Positions 10,285 through 22,949 of a DNA stretch of 64,000 nt are shown here, piece by piece. The DNA is taken from positions 13,888,001 to 13,952,000 of the forward strand of contig JBANAY010000004.1 in assembly GCA_037952775.1 (NCBI GenBank), given 5' to 3'. Under the pieces are notes generated by a model. The model was given only the letters and a program-made list of their open reading frames with translations, made no database searches and was not told the DNA's origin. Every line of letters starts with the position of its first letter. The first letter of the stretch is position 1. The stretch comes from Clonostachys chloroleuca. Lineage: Eukaryota; Ascomycota; Sordariomycetes; Hypocreales; Bionectriaceae. Both the position numbers and the translations under genes were made by a program.

Positions 10285-11882
10285 CTATTAGCCTTTCCTA
10301 TCATCTATCTAGTATGCTTTGTTGTCTCAGATATTTCACACACGAACATGAGGTGTTGTCAGCCACGGTAGATGAATAGCCATGATCTTACATGTCTTGT
10401 TTTACTAATAGGACCTGAACTATCCGCTATGCGATCAATTCATTAAAATAAAATTATGTCTCTAACCCCTAGCATCATGTCTAGGTCACGCAGGCCATAC
10501 AAACCTTAACCAGTTTCTACGCTCTGCTCAGATAAACCCGGACAGGCTTTTCTGAGATATTTTGACTAACTGCACTCCTTGTTGCTCATCACCCTTTCCA
10601 CAAGACGTGATTCCGACCTACCTACCTTGTCTGGTCACTAGATAGGGGGAATTGAAGAAGAATGTCGAGAATAGCATAAGATCGGAAGAAATGGAGAAGA
10701 GTCTCCTAACTTCTAAGACAACATGAGACATGGTGAAATAGCTAGTAGCCCCACTGATGGATTCTTTTCATTGAAACACACATGGCGCCAAGATGACATT
10801 CGCGTCCATTTCGGTTTGACCGATATATTGCTGGTCTCTGGAAAATTGAAGCAATTGCCGCGCGTCCCGAGTGCCAAGGCAATTTGGCCGAGATCGTCAC
10901 CAAGATCAAGATCTTTACCATACGCCAACTTGGATGCTCTCACTTCTCCAAGTGGATGGAATGGATACGAGTATAGTTCCAGTCGATCAGCTTTCCCCTT
11001 TTACATAAAACTAAGACATTCTTATGCGTGAACTAATTTCCATCACCGCCTCGGCACGGCGCCCATCTTGCTTCAGAAACAGTGTGTGAGATATGAGATA
11101 TAAGATATTCCCTGCTAGGTTAAGATAGAGTTGTTTGCCTCAGGGGAATTGGTCTTGAAGGTCTTAAGAATGCGCTCAACCATGGGCTATTCTTGATGTT
11201 TTCATGATGAGATATCTATGTTGATTATGCCAGCGTTTGACATGGATTTATGCGCTTGTGAGTTAGTCTCTACGCTTGTGGTAGCTGGAAGTCGACACCG
11301 CTTCTTTGTTCTACCAACTATTGGGTCGCGGAAGAATCCCAATATGACGTGTCGTTGAGCTTAGAGACGCCACCGAACGTCCACGTAATGCATAGAAGCA
11401 ACGCCCGGCATAATTTGGTTAATTGCTCATACAACCCTAAAGGGAATGGATAGCTTGATTGGTGATAAGAAGCATCATCATTGTCATTCTCGTCACGTAA
11501 CATGCATGTCTCGTAGCTAGACATACATATCCAACACACACAAGACAGCAAGACCGCTCTTTTAGCTTCAGCGTATTTACGATGATTTTCTTGACTCGAT
11601 AAGAGGCTCCGCCGTAGGGCTGGCTATTCGTATCTTCGGTCAAGGTCCCATCTCTTCAGTTGGCCAGCAGAGTAAGTTCTCTCAATTGATGTTCCCCAAC
11701 ATCAATTTGTGGTAAAATTCTCGCTCAAGCAGAAAAGTATCACCAGATTGACCTTTTCCAACTAACAGCTTGCTTGATATCATCTGAGACTCCAGAATCC
11801 ATCGTCAAACCAAGTGTCTTCTAAACAGTTGATTGAACTCTACTCAAGGCTGTGTTTCAGGTCAAGGAAATACTTCTCAAAT
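10285..11882. other. Intergenic, no supported gene
   Basis: 1.6 kb between the deaminase-like gene and the Mg2+ transporter. Short open frames at 10713-11031 and 11318-11643 show no family similarity or splice logic. It includes the promoter and 5' UTR of the downstream gene. Confidence 0.5.
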
Positions 11883-13700
11883 ATGGAACACAACTTCGCT
11901 GTATCTGCGCCAGACTCCCCGCAGCGTCTCCCTGTGCTTACCAGCCCCGATAACGATTTGGATTATACCTCCGGGCTTCTCAATAGGCCTTCCATTCACA
12001 TTGAAGATTTCGAAGAAGTTGCGACTATCAATGGCGATGATGCTAACGAAAATGTTGATGCTACAAATGTCCGCTCCCACCGAGGGAGCAGGAGGTCTGC
12101 GGAGGAGGAGAGGCCCTCTTCTCCTCCCTCTTCTATCAAGGCTTTTGCCTCCGCTCGACGTCGACCGCGCCGAGAGATGGGAGCAGAGCTGGATTTGGAT
12201 CCTGAAGACAGTGGAACCCGAGCTGCGTCCGTCTCGAACCGAAGCCACAGTACCAAGCCCCCGACAGGCGAGTACAGACCAGGAAGCAATCTGAACCGCA
12301 GCTACAACGAAGAGCAGATAGTTGAGACAAGGCACCCCACCGAGACCGGAATTAGTGGTGATAATGACAACAACAACAACCATTCGGAAAGTTCCAAGGA
12401 GGATCTATACATCGATTTCGAGTTCCTCGAACAGTTCATTCAGACCGAGCGAGCATCACGCCAGAATGCTCCCATACAAAATGATACCATTCCCGGGTTA
12501 GCCGATGATGTTGTTGTCTCGCCAGTCGATCCTGAAGCTGAAAAGCTTCACAAGACTCAGCGAGGAGGTCGGGCACTTGACCTGAACCGCTTTAGTTTCT
12601 TTTCGACAGTTTGGGAGTCCACTGTTCACGCTTCCGAACTAGCCAATTTAGTCCAGGATGGCGAGAGCCTCAAAAGTCTATTCGAACATCCTCGCAATGA
12701 ACACTGTGTCTGGTGGCTTAACTGCAACAACCCAACCAAGGAAGAGGTCCAAGGGCTGTGTCAAGCTTTCGGAATTCACCCCCTCACTGTGGAAGATATC
12801 ATCACGCGTGAAGCGCGAGAAAAGATTGAGCTTGTCAGTTCGTACTACTTTGCCTCTTTTCAGTCTTTCCATACAGTGAAATCTGGTGAGAATTTGGAGT
12901 ATGAAGGCTTCAATATATATGTTATTGTGTTCCGGGAAGGCGTATTGAGCTTCAGCTTCTTGCCGAATCCACATGCAACCTCTGTTCGCCGGAAAATCAC
13001 CACCCTCAAGGAATATATCTCACTCAGCAGCGATTGGATCTGCTATGCTCTGATGTAAGTTCCCACACAGAAAAGGGCCCTCATAAGAATGGTTGACACT
13101 CAAATGATGGTTAGTGATAACATCGTCGATAACTTTGGACCTGTGATACGCCAGCTTGAACGAGAGGTAGACTCTATTGACGATAGCGTCTTCTTAATGC
13201 GAGACCGTGATTCAAGCGAGTTTCTCAGACGCATTGGATTGGCTCGCAAGAACTGCATGGCACTCATCCGCCTGATAGGAGGCAAGGCGGATGTGCTTCG
13301 CAGCTTCACCAAGCGCTGCAACGAAGACTATCCCAATGCGCCTCATACTGACATTGGAATATATCTCAGCGATATCCAGGACCACGTTGTTACGATGACG
13401 ACCAACATTATTCATTTCGAGCAGATTCTTGCGCGTGCACACAGTAACTACCTCGCCACGGTTTCTGTCATGAGTATCTCCCAGGGGAACAACACGAACA
13501 AGATGCTGAATAAAATCACGCTCCTTGCCTCCATTCTAGTCCCTCTCAATTTGGTCGGCGCCGTTTTTGGCATGAACATACCTGTTCCTCTTGGGACAGT
13601 TGACCGTGATAACCTCGGGCCATTTTTTGGTGTCGTTGGATTCATGGCGCTGTTTACATCCTTTATGCTTGGTTTGGGAAGATATCATGGGCTAATTTAA
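11883..13700 (+). CDS. CorA-type Mg2+ transporter, ALR1/MNR2 family
   Basis: Exons 11883-13054 and 13115-13700 (585 aa); the 60-nt intron has donor GTAAGT and acceptor TTAG and restores the conserved CYALIDNIVDNF. The N-terminal 180 residues are Ser/Asn/Glu-rich and disordered. The soluble CorA funnel follows (WWLNCNNPTKEEV, FGIHPLTVEDI). Two membrane helices close the protein, the first ending in the invariant GMN selectivity motif (VFGMNIPVP), the second followed by a very short tail. The family forms pentameric Mg2+ channels at the plasma membrane (Alr1/2) or vacuole (Mnr2); the long acidic N-terminus favours this group over mitochondrial Mrs2. An in-frame extension to 11814 exists but opens only with GTG, so Met at 11883 was chosen. 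Confidence 0.9.
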
Positions 13701-14407
13701 TTGCTAAAACTAAGTGAGTTCCCTGTCTCATGGTATAGGAAGGTAGCTTTATGTAAATATGGATCTAGTGCTACGAATACGGGGGGAGATTTCATTATGA
13801 AAAAGTATCTGCATTTTTGTTCGGAGGATAGGAAGTCTACAAAAATATATGGGGTGTCCAGCACTGGAGATGGTTTTCTCTAGGGCTCCTCCGCATCCAA
13901 GAGAAGCTTCAAACAGCTTCAATGAGTCATGGGTTAAGAATTAATGAATGTATTGATTTATTATACACCATAGGTACCATAAGTGCGTGATGTCTTGATA
14001 GGTTCCAAGCGTAGTTGAAGCCACCAGCTGCCAAACAAAAATTCCTTAACTTGCCAAATCATCGTGCCGAGAACTACCAACACTTCTAAAAGCGGATATT
14101 GCAGTCTCTTTCAATTGTAACCATTTAGTATAATACTAGTTAGAGCCATTCGGGTGACTACGTGTCTCAGATATTCTGTAGATGAAGGGAGATGAGAAGG
14201 AAAATAAGGGAGCGAGTGATTTGCATCTGAGTGTTTGAATATTAGTAATCTAAAACTCTAAATAAAAGAAAATACAGTGTCTCACTGTTCAGATTTTTAA
14301 AAGGCAGGGTGACGCACCTGCCCTTGTTTACGGCTTCTTCATCTACTTGACTAACTTCCGCGTATGTCATTCCGCGCTTATGGCGTAAAGTCCCCGATAA
14401 AAGACTC
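13701..14407. other. Intergenic, AT-rich, no supported feature
   Basis: 3' UTR of the Mg2+ transporter and promoter of the BTB gene. A small open frame at 13701-13883 is not credible. Confidence 0.5.
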
Positions 14408-15361
14408 ATGAAGGTTAATCGTCATAAAGCATTCAAAATGACCAACAGAGCTTCAGACATACTTTCCTGCCTCCTGGAGACCGGGAGCTTCAGTGATTTT
14501 ACCATGATCTCTGGAGATAGGGAGTTTAGACTCCATAAAAGCATCGTCTGTCTTCAATCAAGAATGATTCGCAGAGCACTTGAAGGGGATTTCCAGGTAT
14601 GATCCATAAATTTCTCCAAACCACAAGCTCTGTATTGAGGTGCTAATGAAAGACAGGAAGCGAAGACAGCTGTTTTGAAAGTAAGGGAATTTCATTCCCC
14701 AATCATTAGATATATGGTAGATTTTCTCTACAAGGGGGACTACGAAGCCGTGCTGTCCGATTTGGCCAACCTTTCGCTATATGGGGATGAGAGATCATTA
14801 GGGGGTGTGAGCTTTTCTTATCCCAAAGAAAAACCAGAGTGTGATAACATGTCAATACTCAACAATGAGAGTTACCTGAAGACAGTCCTCTGTCATATTC
14901 ATGTCAACGCTGCTGGCGACTATTATGACATTCCAGACCTTCAGAAGGCATCAATCACGAAACTTGAAACACTTTTCGCCAAGGATTGGAGGCCTAAACT
15001 ATACCCAGTCATTATCAAGGCTGCCTTGCGCAAGGCAGGTGATGCAAACTTGCATGACTTCCTTGCCTCGACTGCCACGTATCACCTCGGCGACCTCATC
15101 GAGGTTTCCGATTTTGACATCTTAGACTGGGGGAAGGAGTTCACCACCAGAGTGTTGAAACAGTGTGCCCGGGAATTAGCTAACGGGCGAGGGAAAGGCT
15201 CTACTGCAGGAGGGTACCAGAACAAACTTGATCAGAGATTTTGGCGGCCAGTTAAGTGTAACCACTGTGGTGATAGTGTTTATGTAACTATTACCCCAGA
15301 GATGGAAAGTGGCGTTTTGGATTTTGCTTGTAATTTATGCCGAGGCCCTTTTTCACATTGA
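14408..15361 (+). CDS. BTB/POZ domain protein with C-terminal CxxC pairs
   Basis: Exons 14408-14596 and 14657-15361 (297 aa); the 60-nt intron (GTATGA donor, TGCTAATG branch, ACAG acceptor) falls in phase 0 inside the BTB fold. Residues about 17-95 give the BTB core: SFSDFTMISGDREFRLHKSI, LQSRMIRRAL and, after the intron, IIRYMVDFLYKGDY. A linker and a helical block (YYDIPDLQKASITKLETLFA) follow, as in many fungal BTB proteins. The C-terminus ends in CNHCG and CNLCR, 26 residues apart, which looks like a small zinc ribbon. BTB domains dimerise or recruit cullin-3; a specific role cannot be named. A second in-frame ATG lies at 14438. Confidence 0.8.
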
Positions 15362-16044
15362 TGATAACTCGATTTATCATATTCCACCCTAATTGGGTGT
15401 GATCCGGGCGCCATACAAGCTGCAAGCATAATCCTTACCGAAATCGTTCGCAGGGGGAGAAGAATGTAGAAACCAAATGTTAGGAATCTTTTTGAGAGCC
15501 TATGGCCATCTTGTTCCACCATGCTAAGCCTCACCTTGGCCCGGGCATAGAGGAATTATTCGCACGCTAAACCTAGTGAACCTTTCTCTTAAGAGCTTTC
15601 TCCCTGACGGAAGAAGCCTTTAAAAATTGTTGTTATCGCTCTTACAAAGCGCTGTGTGAAGAGTTCGCAGTAACTAGATTTATAACAACAACTAGATCCA
15701 ATCACTCACTGGATTCAGTACAATATCTAGACTTATAATCACAACTAGATTTCTGATAACTGCATCTAAATCGGCTCCAGTAACAACTTTAATTTAAGCA
15801 AAAGCAGCATCCTTTCGATAGAGAAAGGTTAACATCTTCCATGTTTTCCATGCCAACTGCGAGAAATCTGCACAACTGTTTAGTCAAGCGAGAGAAATTT
15901 GCAAGCCTACGCTAACACTTTCTAACGAACATATCCATTAAGCCAAAAGCCGTCGTAAAGTCAAGGTGGCACCACATAGATAAAGTTCTCATGCCAGTCA
16001 ACCCTCAGAGAGACATATTGGAGGCAGGCGTTAATATGCGTATC
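15362..16044. other. Intergenic, no supported feature
   Basis: Space between the converging BTB and kelch genes. It contains short direct repeats of an AACTAGAT-like motif near 15672-15755. No gene is seen. Confidence 0.45.
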
Positions 16045-18077
16045 TTAGAGCAGTGGATGGCCAGGAGGGGATCCCGGTGGTTTGTTGTTCAAGATACCGA
16101 TGCCTTGATTGTAAGCGGGCAACTCTGAAGGCTCAAATTGAGGGTGGAGGCCCCCGTTTCCATTCTGGGGCCCAGGGACGCCCCATTGTGTAGAAGGAGG
16201 GTTCGGGCTAATGGTGCCCACGGTACTGGCTCCGTAGAAAGACTGGTGTGGGTTCAGATGGGCCTGTTCTTGTGTTTGCTGATGTACCCGTTGGGCATAC
16301 TGCTCCATCTCACGCTGGCGCCGCTCCTGGCGACGGGTCACGACGAACTTTCCAACACGCCACCATGCGAACAGGATGATTCCCACAGTCACGGCACAAC
16401 CTATGACGATTCCAACGATAGGCCCGGTGCCAAGCTTCGATGAACTGCCATTTACTGGGCTTGGGGAGCTTGTTGCACTGACTTGACGAGTTGGCTTGCG
16501 CTCAGGAGGTGAAGCTGTCCGGGTCATGAGCATAGACAGCAGAGTGTTTCCTGGGTCATATCCATTCTTAGGCTGCTTGACCGTAGCACCCCCTTCCTTT
16601 GTTCCTCCAACTACATCGTAAACGATTTTGGGGACGACATTGGTGTTGACTTCGGGGTTGAACAAAGCCCACCACTTGTCGTTGTTCCCTGCGTTTTGGA
16701 ACGTACCAGTCCAAAGGTTATGCGCTCCCCACCACTCATCATCACACTTATCCGTAGGGGAATCCGTGTAATTGCCACCGATGACTATAAACTGCGACAT
16801 GTTCTTGACCATATTGCAGCTTGAGCCATATTTGCCATTCTCTGGCAGGGTATAATTACCGCTCGTATCAGGGAACGCTTTCACCCATTGGAAACTCGGT
16901 AGGGTCAAAACGTAGATATCACTATATGAAGTGACATTAGTCACAGCAGGGTAGATTGAGTGTCCTCCCCAGAGGTAGCTATTATGTCATCCTGTTAGAA
17001 AATTCTCGATCTTCCCATTTGAGAGATGAAAGACCTACATGTTGAAGCTGGATTTGTCAGGCGCCCAAGCGGCATCGACACAAAATCGGCGTCTGTGCTG
17101 TGGGACTTCCCCAACGGCCTTCTGCTTTGACCAGCGATTGTCTTGTGCGTCATATATGAAAATCTCATCTAGGGGTTGGGGAGCTGTCGTGCCGTTATCG
17201 TATGGAGTGACAAGACCACCCAAATATACCAGCACTCCAGACGTATCGCCAGCAGGAAGCCATACCATCCCTCCCTCGGCTCTGGCGTGATCGTCTGGAG
17301 ACTGCATCCGATCGAATTTTCCCCTGTCGTATGAGTAAGAGTAAAAGTTCGATGACATTGCTTTGTCTTTGGTCCATCCATTCATCGACTTGTTGCTGAC
17401 CCATCCTCCATAATAATATCCCATGCCTGTCTCCGATACTCCAACACCAGCGCCAAAGCCAGCGATCTCCGGCGCTGGGCTGGTATTGGGCTCCCCAAAG
17501 TCATCCCATTGATCATGTAGAATGTCGTAGCTTAGGATACGGTAGGATCGTTTTGGGAAGCCGGACATCTGCTCGCCGCCGTAGAGGTAAAATCGCTTGT
17601 TGACAGAGTCGGGCCAAAGAACGCCGCCAGACACGGTTGGAATACTACGTGATCACTTGGTGAGCGGTGATGTTACAGGCGGCTACTGAGGAGTTGGTAC
17701 CTATCGTTTTTGCTTAACCCAATCTTGAAGTTCGGCCAAAGTTCCCCCTTGATGGACACAAGATCATTGAGATCATGATATCCTAGCCAGGTATCTATTT
17801 TCTGAAGTTAAATCACAGGATCTTTGTGTTGCGGTAAATCAACGCAATAAAACTTCAACTTACTGTCATGGTTCTCATGCGATGATGGAAAGTCTTTATA
17901 GTTGACAGTTCCGCCATCAATATACAGCTTGTCATCGATAGCCGTTGACTGGTGCTCGAATCTTCGACAGAAGTCGTCTTTCGGAGTAGCAGCAGTGATC
18001 CGGTTGATCATTAAAAAGAGAAGAAGCGAGAGCATCGCCAAGCTTTGGCCATCCAGCCGCTGCTGTAAACAGGTCAT
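16045..18077 (-). CDS. Membrane-anchored kelch-repeat protein, four exons
   Basis: Exons 18077-17864, 17794-17701, 17644-17039 and 16978-16045 (615 aa); introns of 69, 56 and 60 nt all keep phase and use GT-AG with CTAAC-like branches. An N-terminal hydrophobic stretch (LAMLSLLLFLMI) is a signal peptide. The ectodomain shows kelch signatures (RFYLYGGEQ, YYYGGWVS, VYLGGLVT, LWGGHS, FIVIGGNY) and several N-glycosylation sites, then a Ser/Thr/Pro stalk, a single membrane helix (IVGIVIGCAVTVGIILFAWW), and a Gln/Pro/Asn-rich cytoplasmic tail with a basic start (VVTRRQERRQRE). This architecture is common in Pezizomycotina; it is thought to be a cell-surface protein but no function is established. 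Confidence 0.85.
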
Positions 18078-20639
18078 GGTCGTGGATGAGACTACGCGAC
18101 TCAGTATATCCCGGAGCTTGTGTTAAGATGCGGTGATAGAAAGACTTAACGAGAAGCAAAACCGCAGACTGCTATTGCCTGGGGGGAGCCGTCGTACCCT
18201 ATTCCCATCTAAGCTCCCGCCCTTGCCCCCCATCTCATTTCTTGTTGGTGACCACAGCGCCACTCAGCTACATGCTGCTGCGGCATGAAGATCATCAACA
18301 GGCTAACCTCCAAATCTTACGGAGATCTAAAGAGGGCAAGGATCATATTGGTGGCGCATGTAATCTGACGGACGCGGGTCCGCGGGTGCATATTTCAAGG
18401 TGTTCCATATCAAGGACATTATTCCTTATAGGCTGCAAATCCAGGAAATGGAATAGATCCAGTATATTGCAGGGCTATTCTTGGCGAGATGTTCATCAAG
18501 AGCCCATGTTTCGCCGTATCTATTGTTCCTTTTTCGACCAACAGACCATGTTTCATACAGTGCCATTATAATAACCCGTACAGCCCACAAGCTTTGTGAG
18601 CTATCACATCAAGGATCCATGTCCAAGCACAAGGCTGTCTTAGGACTCATAAGCTGATATTGAACCCCTCAATGGGAACCGGTGTGTCGCCTTAGCTGAC
18701 ACCGTCTTACCCATTATCAGGATTCAAAGATTCTGGTATTCTTACCACCGTCACTGAAAGCTTGAATGTGTGCTTAGGCTCACTGTCCAACCTGGATATG
18801 CTTGCGGTGGGGCGAATCCTTCTTACGTGGCTGCTTATCCTTGCGTCACTACTGCTTGCGGCTGAATATTGTCGCATTAGACTACTGACGCTATGCTTAT
18901 CTTTAAATATGTAGTTTAAACTAGTTGATTCTTAACTTTTCAGCTTGGCTTAGGCAGCGAGAGAAAAAGAAACTTGTTATATGACATGTGTCAAGCTCCG
19001 TCATGAGTTAAGCCCCAGAACTACGACAAGTTATGTCTGTATTTATGCTTGTAATATACATGAAAGAAACATATCTTAATATCACGATAAGATAACTGAC
19101 AGCTTGGATTTTCGATCACATAAAATTATACGATATCCCTCGCTAGAGAACATGTAACTGTGCTACGGGTTCGGGCAATACGATTCAAGCCATTATGAAT
19201 GGGCGGTCAGCCGATGTCAGCTAATATTAGTACCTCTAACGGGGCTATTTCAAATAGATGATTGCCAGCCAGGCAAGTTATGAGTGACTGTGCTGAACAG
19301 AGTAGCAAAGACCGTATGCGTGCAGTTATACGTATCCATAGTTAGAGCCTCAAATATAAATAAAAACAACACCATCGGCTCCTAATCGCATGATCTCGCT
19401 GCGATGTGGCCACGTCCAACACCGAATAGCTTGACTGACGCAGTAGTGCAAGGCAGAGGCAACCACCAAATAACCAAAGCCCTGTTCTAGTATTTTTCAG
19501 CCTCAGGAGGCGATGCCTGTGCCGTTTGGCTACATAATCTCTGCCGCAAATACCTGGGCATCGTGGCATCTACTAATTGGGCACCTCGACAACTTGCTGA
19601 TCTAAGATCCAGACACACAGCATCAAGTGTGGGGTGACCATGGGCGATCCTGCACTCTATTGTGCTTTGGCATATGCAACTTGGGTAGGAGAACATCACT
19701 CTTGACATTTGAGATATAGAGAATTCATTCAGAGAGGCTTTCGAAATGAACAAAGCTCACTGCTGCGTAGGAACATTATTGAATTTGAACTTATTTGGAA
19801 ACAGAACAGCTCGATATTACCCACAAACAATCCCACCAAAGTTTATTCCCATTCTGGAAAATTATCAACGATGCCTCATTTAGATGCAACAAAATTAATT
19901 ATGTGGTGACATAATATTATGAATCAGTCTGCGTCCCCTCCCCATTAACTTCCTTAAGTGAATAGATTGCATTTTTATAGAGTGTGATTCAAAAGAAAAT
20001 CATTCCTTTGTCTAGTGGGCTAATGGCATGGCTCTCCCGAAGTCTTCCAGGAGACCATATTCCCGTGATTTCGGAGGTTGAAATATCGTGGATCTAATTA
20101 AAGCACACATGGAGCTCGATGCACGGGCAGAGGTCTTTGCCGGGTCTTCTCAATGGCATCAGCATGACGACACGATTCGAGGCTGATACGAACGAAGACG
20201 GACTGCAGAGATCGACCACTTGAAATTGATTTGGCCTATATAGAAAAGGTGGGACTCTAACATCCCACAGTCTGCGCTTATACGGCGAGCTTGAACTTTT
20301 GCTCTTTATAACCTTGGTATAGTCGACTTAAAGTCGTGTTACAGAATAGAGCTAATGCCGGTAATCCAGCCAGGCTTGTGGCTGACCTCAGTAAAGTAGA
20401 GGTAGATCCAAGTAGAGTTATAGAAGGTAGAGTAGCTGCCATACGTGAAGAGGTGGTGGGTGGTGATGGTTTGGGGGTCTCCTCTGCGTTGGAGCATGAA
20501 AAGCTGAGGCACAATGGTAATTATCTTCAGCCCACTAAAAGACGAGGTGGAGGACAGGTGCAACCTATGGTCCAGAGGGAGATTCCGATCGTAAGCGAAG
20601 GAGAAGGGAAGGGGCTCGCTAGCTAGGAGCTCCGAAGTC
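18078..20639. other. Long intergenic stretch, no supported gene
   Basis: 2.5 kb with only short unrelated open frames on both strands (for example 18242-18571, 19342-19753). No repeats, tRNA or transposon ends were recognised. The right end (20280-20640) may belong to the decayed gene that follows, but both strands are open there and orientation cannot be decided. Confidence 0.45.
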
Positions 20640-21675
20640 AATCGTTGTAGCAGCCGACTGCCCTTTTGCTGCACGCTCGGCTCGGATTCTCCCTTTGTCT
20701 CTAGATCCAATCAGTACCGATGTCTTCTCTTTGCCGCTAGAAGAGGCACTCTGGTTGCCATCTGAGCCTGGCGAGACGGATTTAGGAGTTGTATTCACTA
20801 GAGACCCCAAAACTGCATTCCCCAACACAAGCTGGGGCTCTCAACAAGGCGAAGTTAAGTCACCAGAAGGGCCCCCAGAGCCGCATGATCGCAAATTAGA
20901 ACGGTGGAGCTTAGTAGAGCTCAGGTCTTCTCTTGCATTGCCATGTTTGAAACTCGCAATATCAACTTAGACCCCCGCAGTCTGGAGAGAGTGATGGCGA
21001 TTTCCACCGGGAACTCATTATACGTGGCGATGCCACGAATAAGCGATGCGTTTGACTGCCCCGACCCAAGTGAGGTAAAGCACGTGGTTGGCAACATTGG
21101 AAGACCAGGCATCAGCCTTATGATACCCTCTGTTGTGCCAATGGTTCGGAAGGTGGACGAATTTCGGTGGGTTATGATCAATCATACCGACTTCGATGGC
21201 TACCTCGGTGATTCCTTCCAGCACACATCATTGCATCTTTCATTCACACGTTACGAATTGCCCGTACTATCTCAACATGGCTATCAAGGGGCTGAAGCGA
21301 GCTTTATTGAGACGATCGTATCTATCTTTGACCGTAAGGAATGGGTGGCGGATTTGGACGTTCTCTTTGCTCTCAGTCATTCTATCCTAGAGCGAGTGGG
21401 CGCTCATGATATCACGTGTACTCACACATGTCGATTGAAACAGCCTACATCCTGTTTAACATCTATAGACTCATGGCATGAGTTTCTAGATCCACCAGAA
21501 AATCATTGTGTCATTCGATCTACCCGATCTTATCAACAGCCGCGCTGAGCGTACAGCAAGGAGCAAAGACGGTTATTCTCAAGGATGCTGATCAGGTGTG
21601 CTGGGAGTGTCTTCTGCAACGATATCAGATGGACTCGTCAGTTGATAGCAGGAGACTTGCATTTATTTCATAAAT
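20640..21675 (+). pseudogene. Decayed or frame-shifted gene of a fungal family with a NIGRPGISLMIP-type core
   Basis: Three plus-strand frames carry successive pieces of one conserved fungal hypothetical protein family. Frame 1 (from about 20640) ends RWSLVELRSSLA; frame 2 (20904-21548) continues CIAMFETRNINLD, LERVMAISTGNSLYVAMP, VKHVVGNIGRPGISLMIP, STSLHLSFT-like SLHLSFTRYELP and DRKEWVADLDVL, ending near LTSIDSWHEFLDPPE; frame 3 (about 21527-21675) continues ALSVQQGAKTVIL and VCWECLL before a stop. Both frame changes equal the loss of one base (or four). The first lies at CTTGCATTGCC near 20934 and is consistent with loss of one copy of a TGCA tandem. Unlike other frameshifts in the window these are not in long G/C runs, so true decay is plausible. 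No domain of known function is recognised. Confidence 0.55.
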
Positions 21676-21710
21676 CTTCAGCTCGTCAGATTTGGCCTGT
21701 CTGCCCATCT

Positions 21711-22034
21711 GAGTGGTTGAAATTTTATTCGAATATGGCTATCTTCATTGTTATATGCGAACTCAAAGATAGTTTCTGAATTATTGCTAGCAAATGTCTA
21801 GATCTTCACTCCATGTGAACCTTTTACTTATTTTTGCCCCTTTTTTCTTTTATTTTAATTTTCTTTGGGTTGCCCGCCAACAATTAGTCAAAAGAGGGGA
21901 GGGGCTTTCACCCCGCGGCACCAAGATTGTGATGCGTAACACTCGACGTCAAAACTTCACCAATTCAAAGTCCCATTGACAACTTACCACCATATCTACT
22001 TTCTGAGCCTATTTTGATAATATTAGCCAGCAAG
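21711..22034 (+). promoter_or_regulatory. Upstream region of the histidine phosphatase gene
   Basis: Contains a T-rich tract (about 21825-21875) on the coding strand, as in many fungal core promoters. No gene is supported. Confidence 0.3.
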
Positions 22035-22949
22035 ATGCCCGTCACGCAGATTCTGTTGCTTCGGCATGGAGACCGGCAGCCGTGGTCATTAAACCCCGCA
22101 ACAGGCGAATACTCTTCCCGCGAGCCTTTTCCCACGGGCTTGCCGGCTGACCCTCCCCTTGCCCCCGGAGGCGTTTCCCAGTCAGAAGAAACGGCAAAGC
22201 ACCTCAGTAGCTACCTAAAAGAGCACGCTGACCAAGGCCGGCTGCGCATCTACTCCAGTCTCTTCTACCGCTGCCTGGAGACACTGCGGCCTTCTGTGCT
22301 TGCGCTCAGAGACGCCGTGAGTGGTTCATCACTTGGTTTAGATAAGCTTCAAGTCAGAGGAGAGACGGGGGTTGGAGAATGGTTCGGCCGTGCATGGTTT
22401 GTCCAACCGAGACCGGGCGATGCAGCCCAGCTGCGCAAGTTCTTCCCCTGGGTAGACGAAAAGTATGAGCCCAAGTTGACGCCAGCGGGCAAGGGGGAGA
22501 AGATTCATGAGCTACATGATCGCGTTGCAAAGGCGTTAGCATTGGTGATTGAGGATGTCGACAATGAATTTGCTGCAGCTGGCAAGGGTGACCAAGATGT
22601 CACTCTGCTATTTTGCAGTCATGCAGCAGCCATAATTGCCAGTGGCAGAGCTTTGACGGGAAACGTTCCTGCCGACTACGATGAAATAGATTTCGGGTGT
22701 TTCACCTCTGGTATCAGCAAATACGTGCGCAAGAAGGTCCCCGCTGCGGGTGAAGCATACTTCAGCGACGACTGGCGTAACAGTGAAGGCGTGGCTGGAG
22801 GATGGGATTGTAAACTGAACAGCGATACTAGCCATTTGTCTGGTGGTCCCCAGAATGGATGGCACTTCCAAGGCGATCAGGCGTTTGACTCATATGAGGC
22901 AGCTTCAAAGATGGGCGTAACGGAGTTGAGTGGCAGCAGGGCTCCGTGA
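22035..22949 (+). CDS. Histidine phosphatase superfamily protein, Tfc7/TFIIIC tau55-like
   Basis: Single exon, 304 aa from the ATG at 22035 (the frame is open to 22014 but without ATG). The N-terminal ILLLRHGDRQPW contains the RHG phosphohistidine motif of branch 1; a second conserved region (YSSLFYRCLETLRPSV) supplies the second Arg, and FCSHAAAIIASGRAL holds the C-terminal His. Full-length fungal members of this type resemble the yeast TFIIIC subunit Tfc7/tau55 and its phosphatase-like paralogue. Residues 240-304 form a C-terminal extension rich in Gly/Ser/Trp, in keeping with that group. Phosphatase activity versus a structural role in TFIIIC cannot be decided from sequence. Confidence 0.75.
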   Translation: MPVTQILLLRHGDRQPWSLNPATGEYSSREPFPTGLPADPPLAPGGVSQSEETAKHLSSYLKEHADQGRLRIYSSLFYRCLETLRPSVLALRDAVSGSSLGLDKLQVRGETGVGEWFGRAWFVQPRPGDAAQLRKFFPWVDEKYEPKLTPAGKGEKIHELHDRVAKALALVIEDVDNEFAAAGKGDQDVTLLFCSHAAAIIASGRALTGNVPADYDEIDFGCFTSGISKYVRKKVPAAGEAYFSDDWRNSEGVAGGWDCKLNSDTSHLSGGPQNGWHFQGDQAFDSYEAASKMGVTELSGSRAP

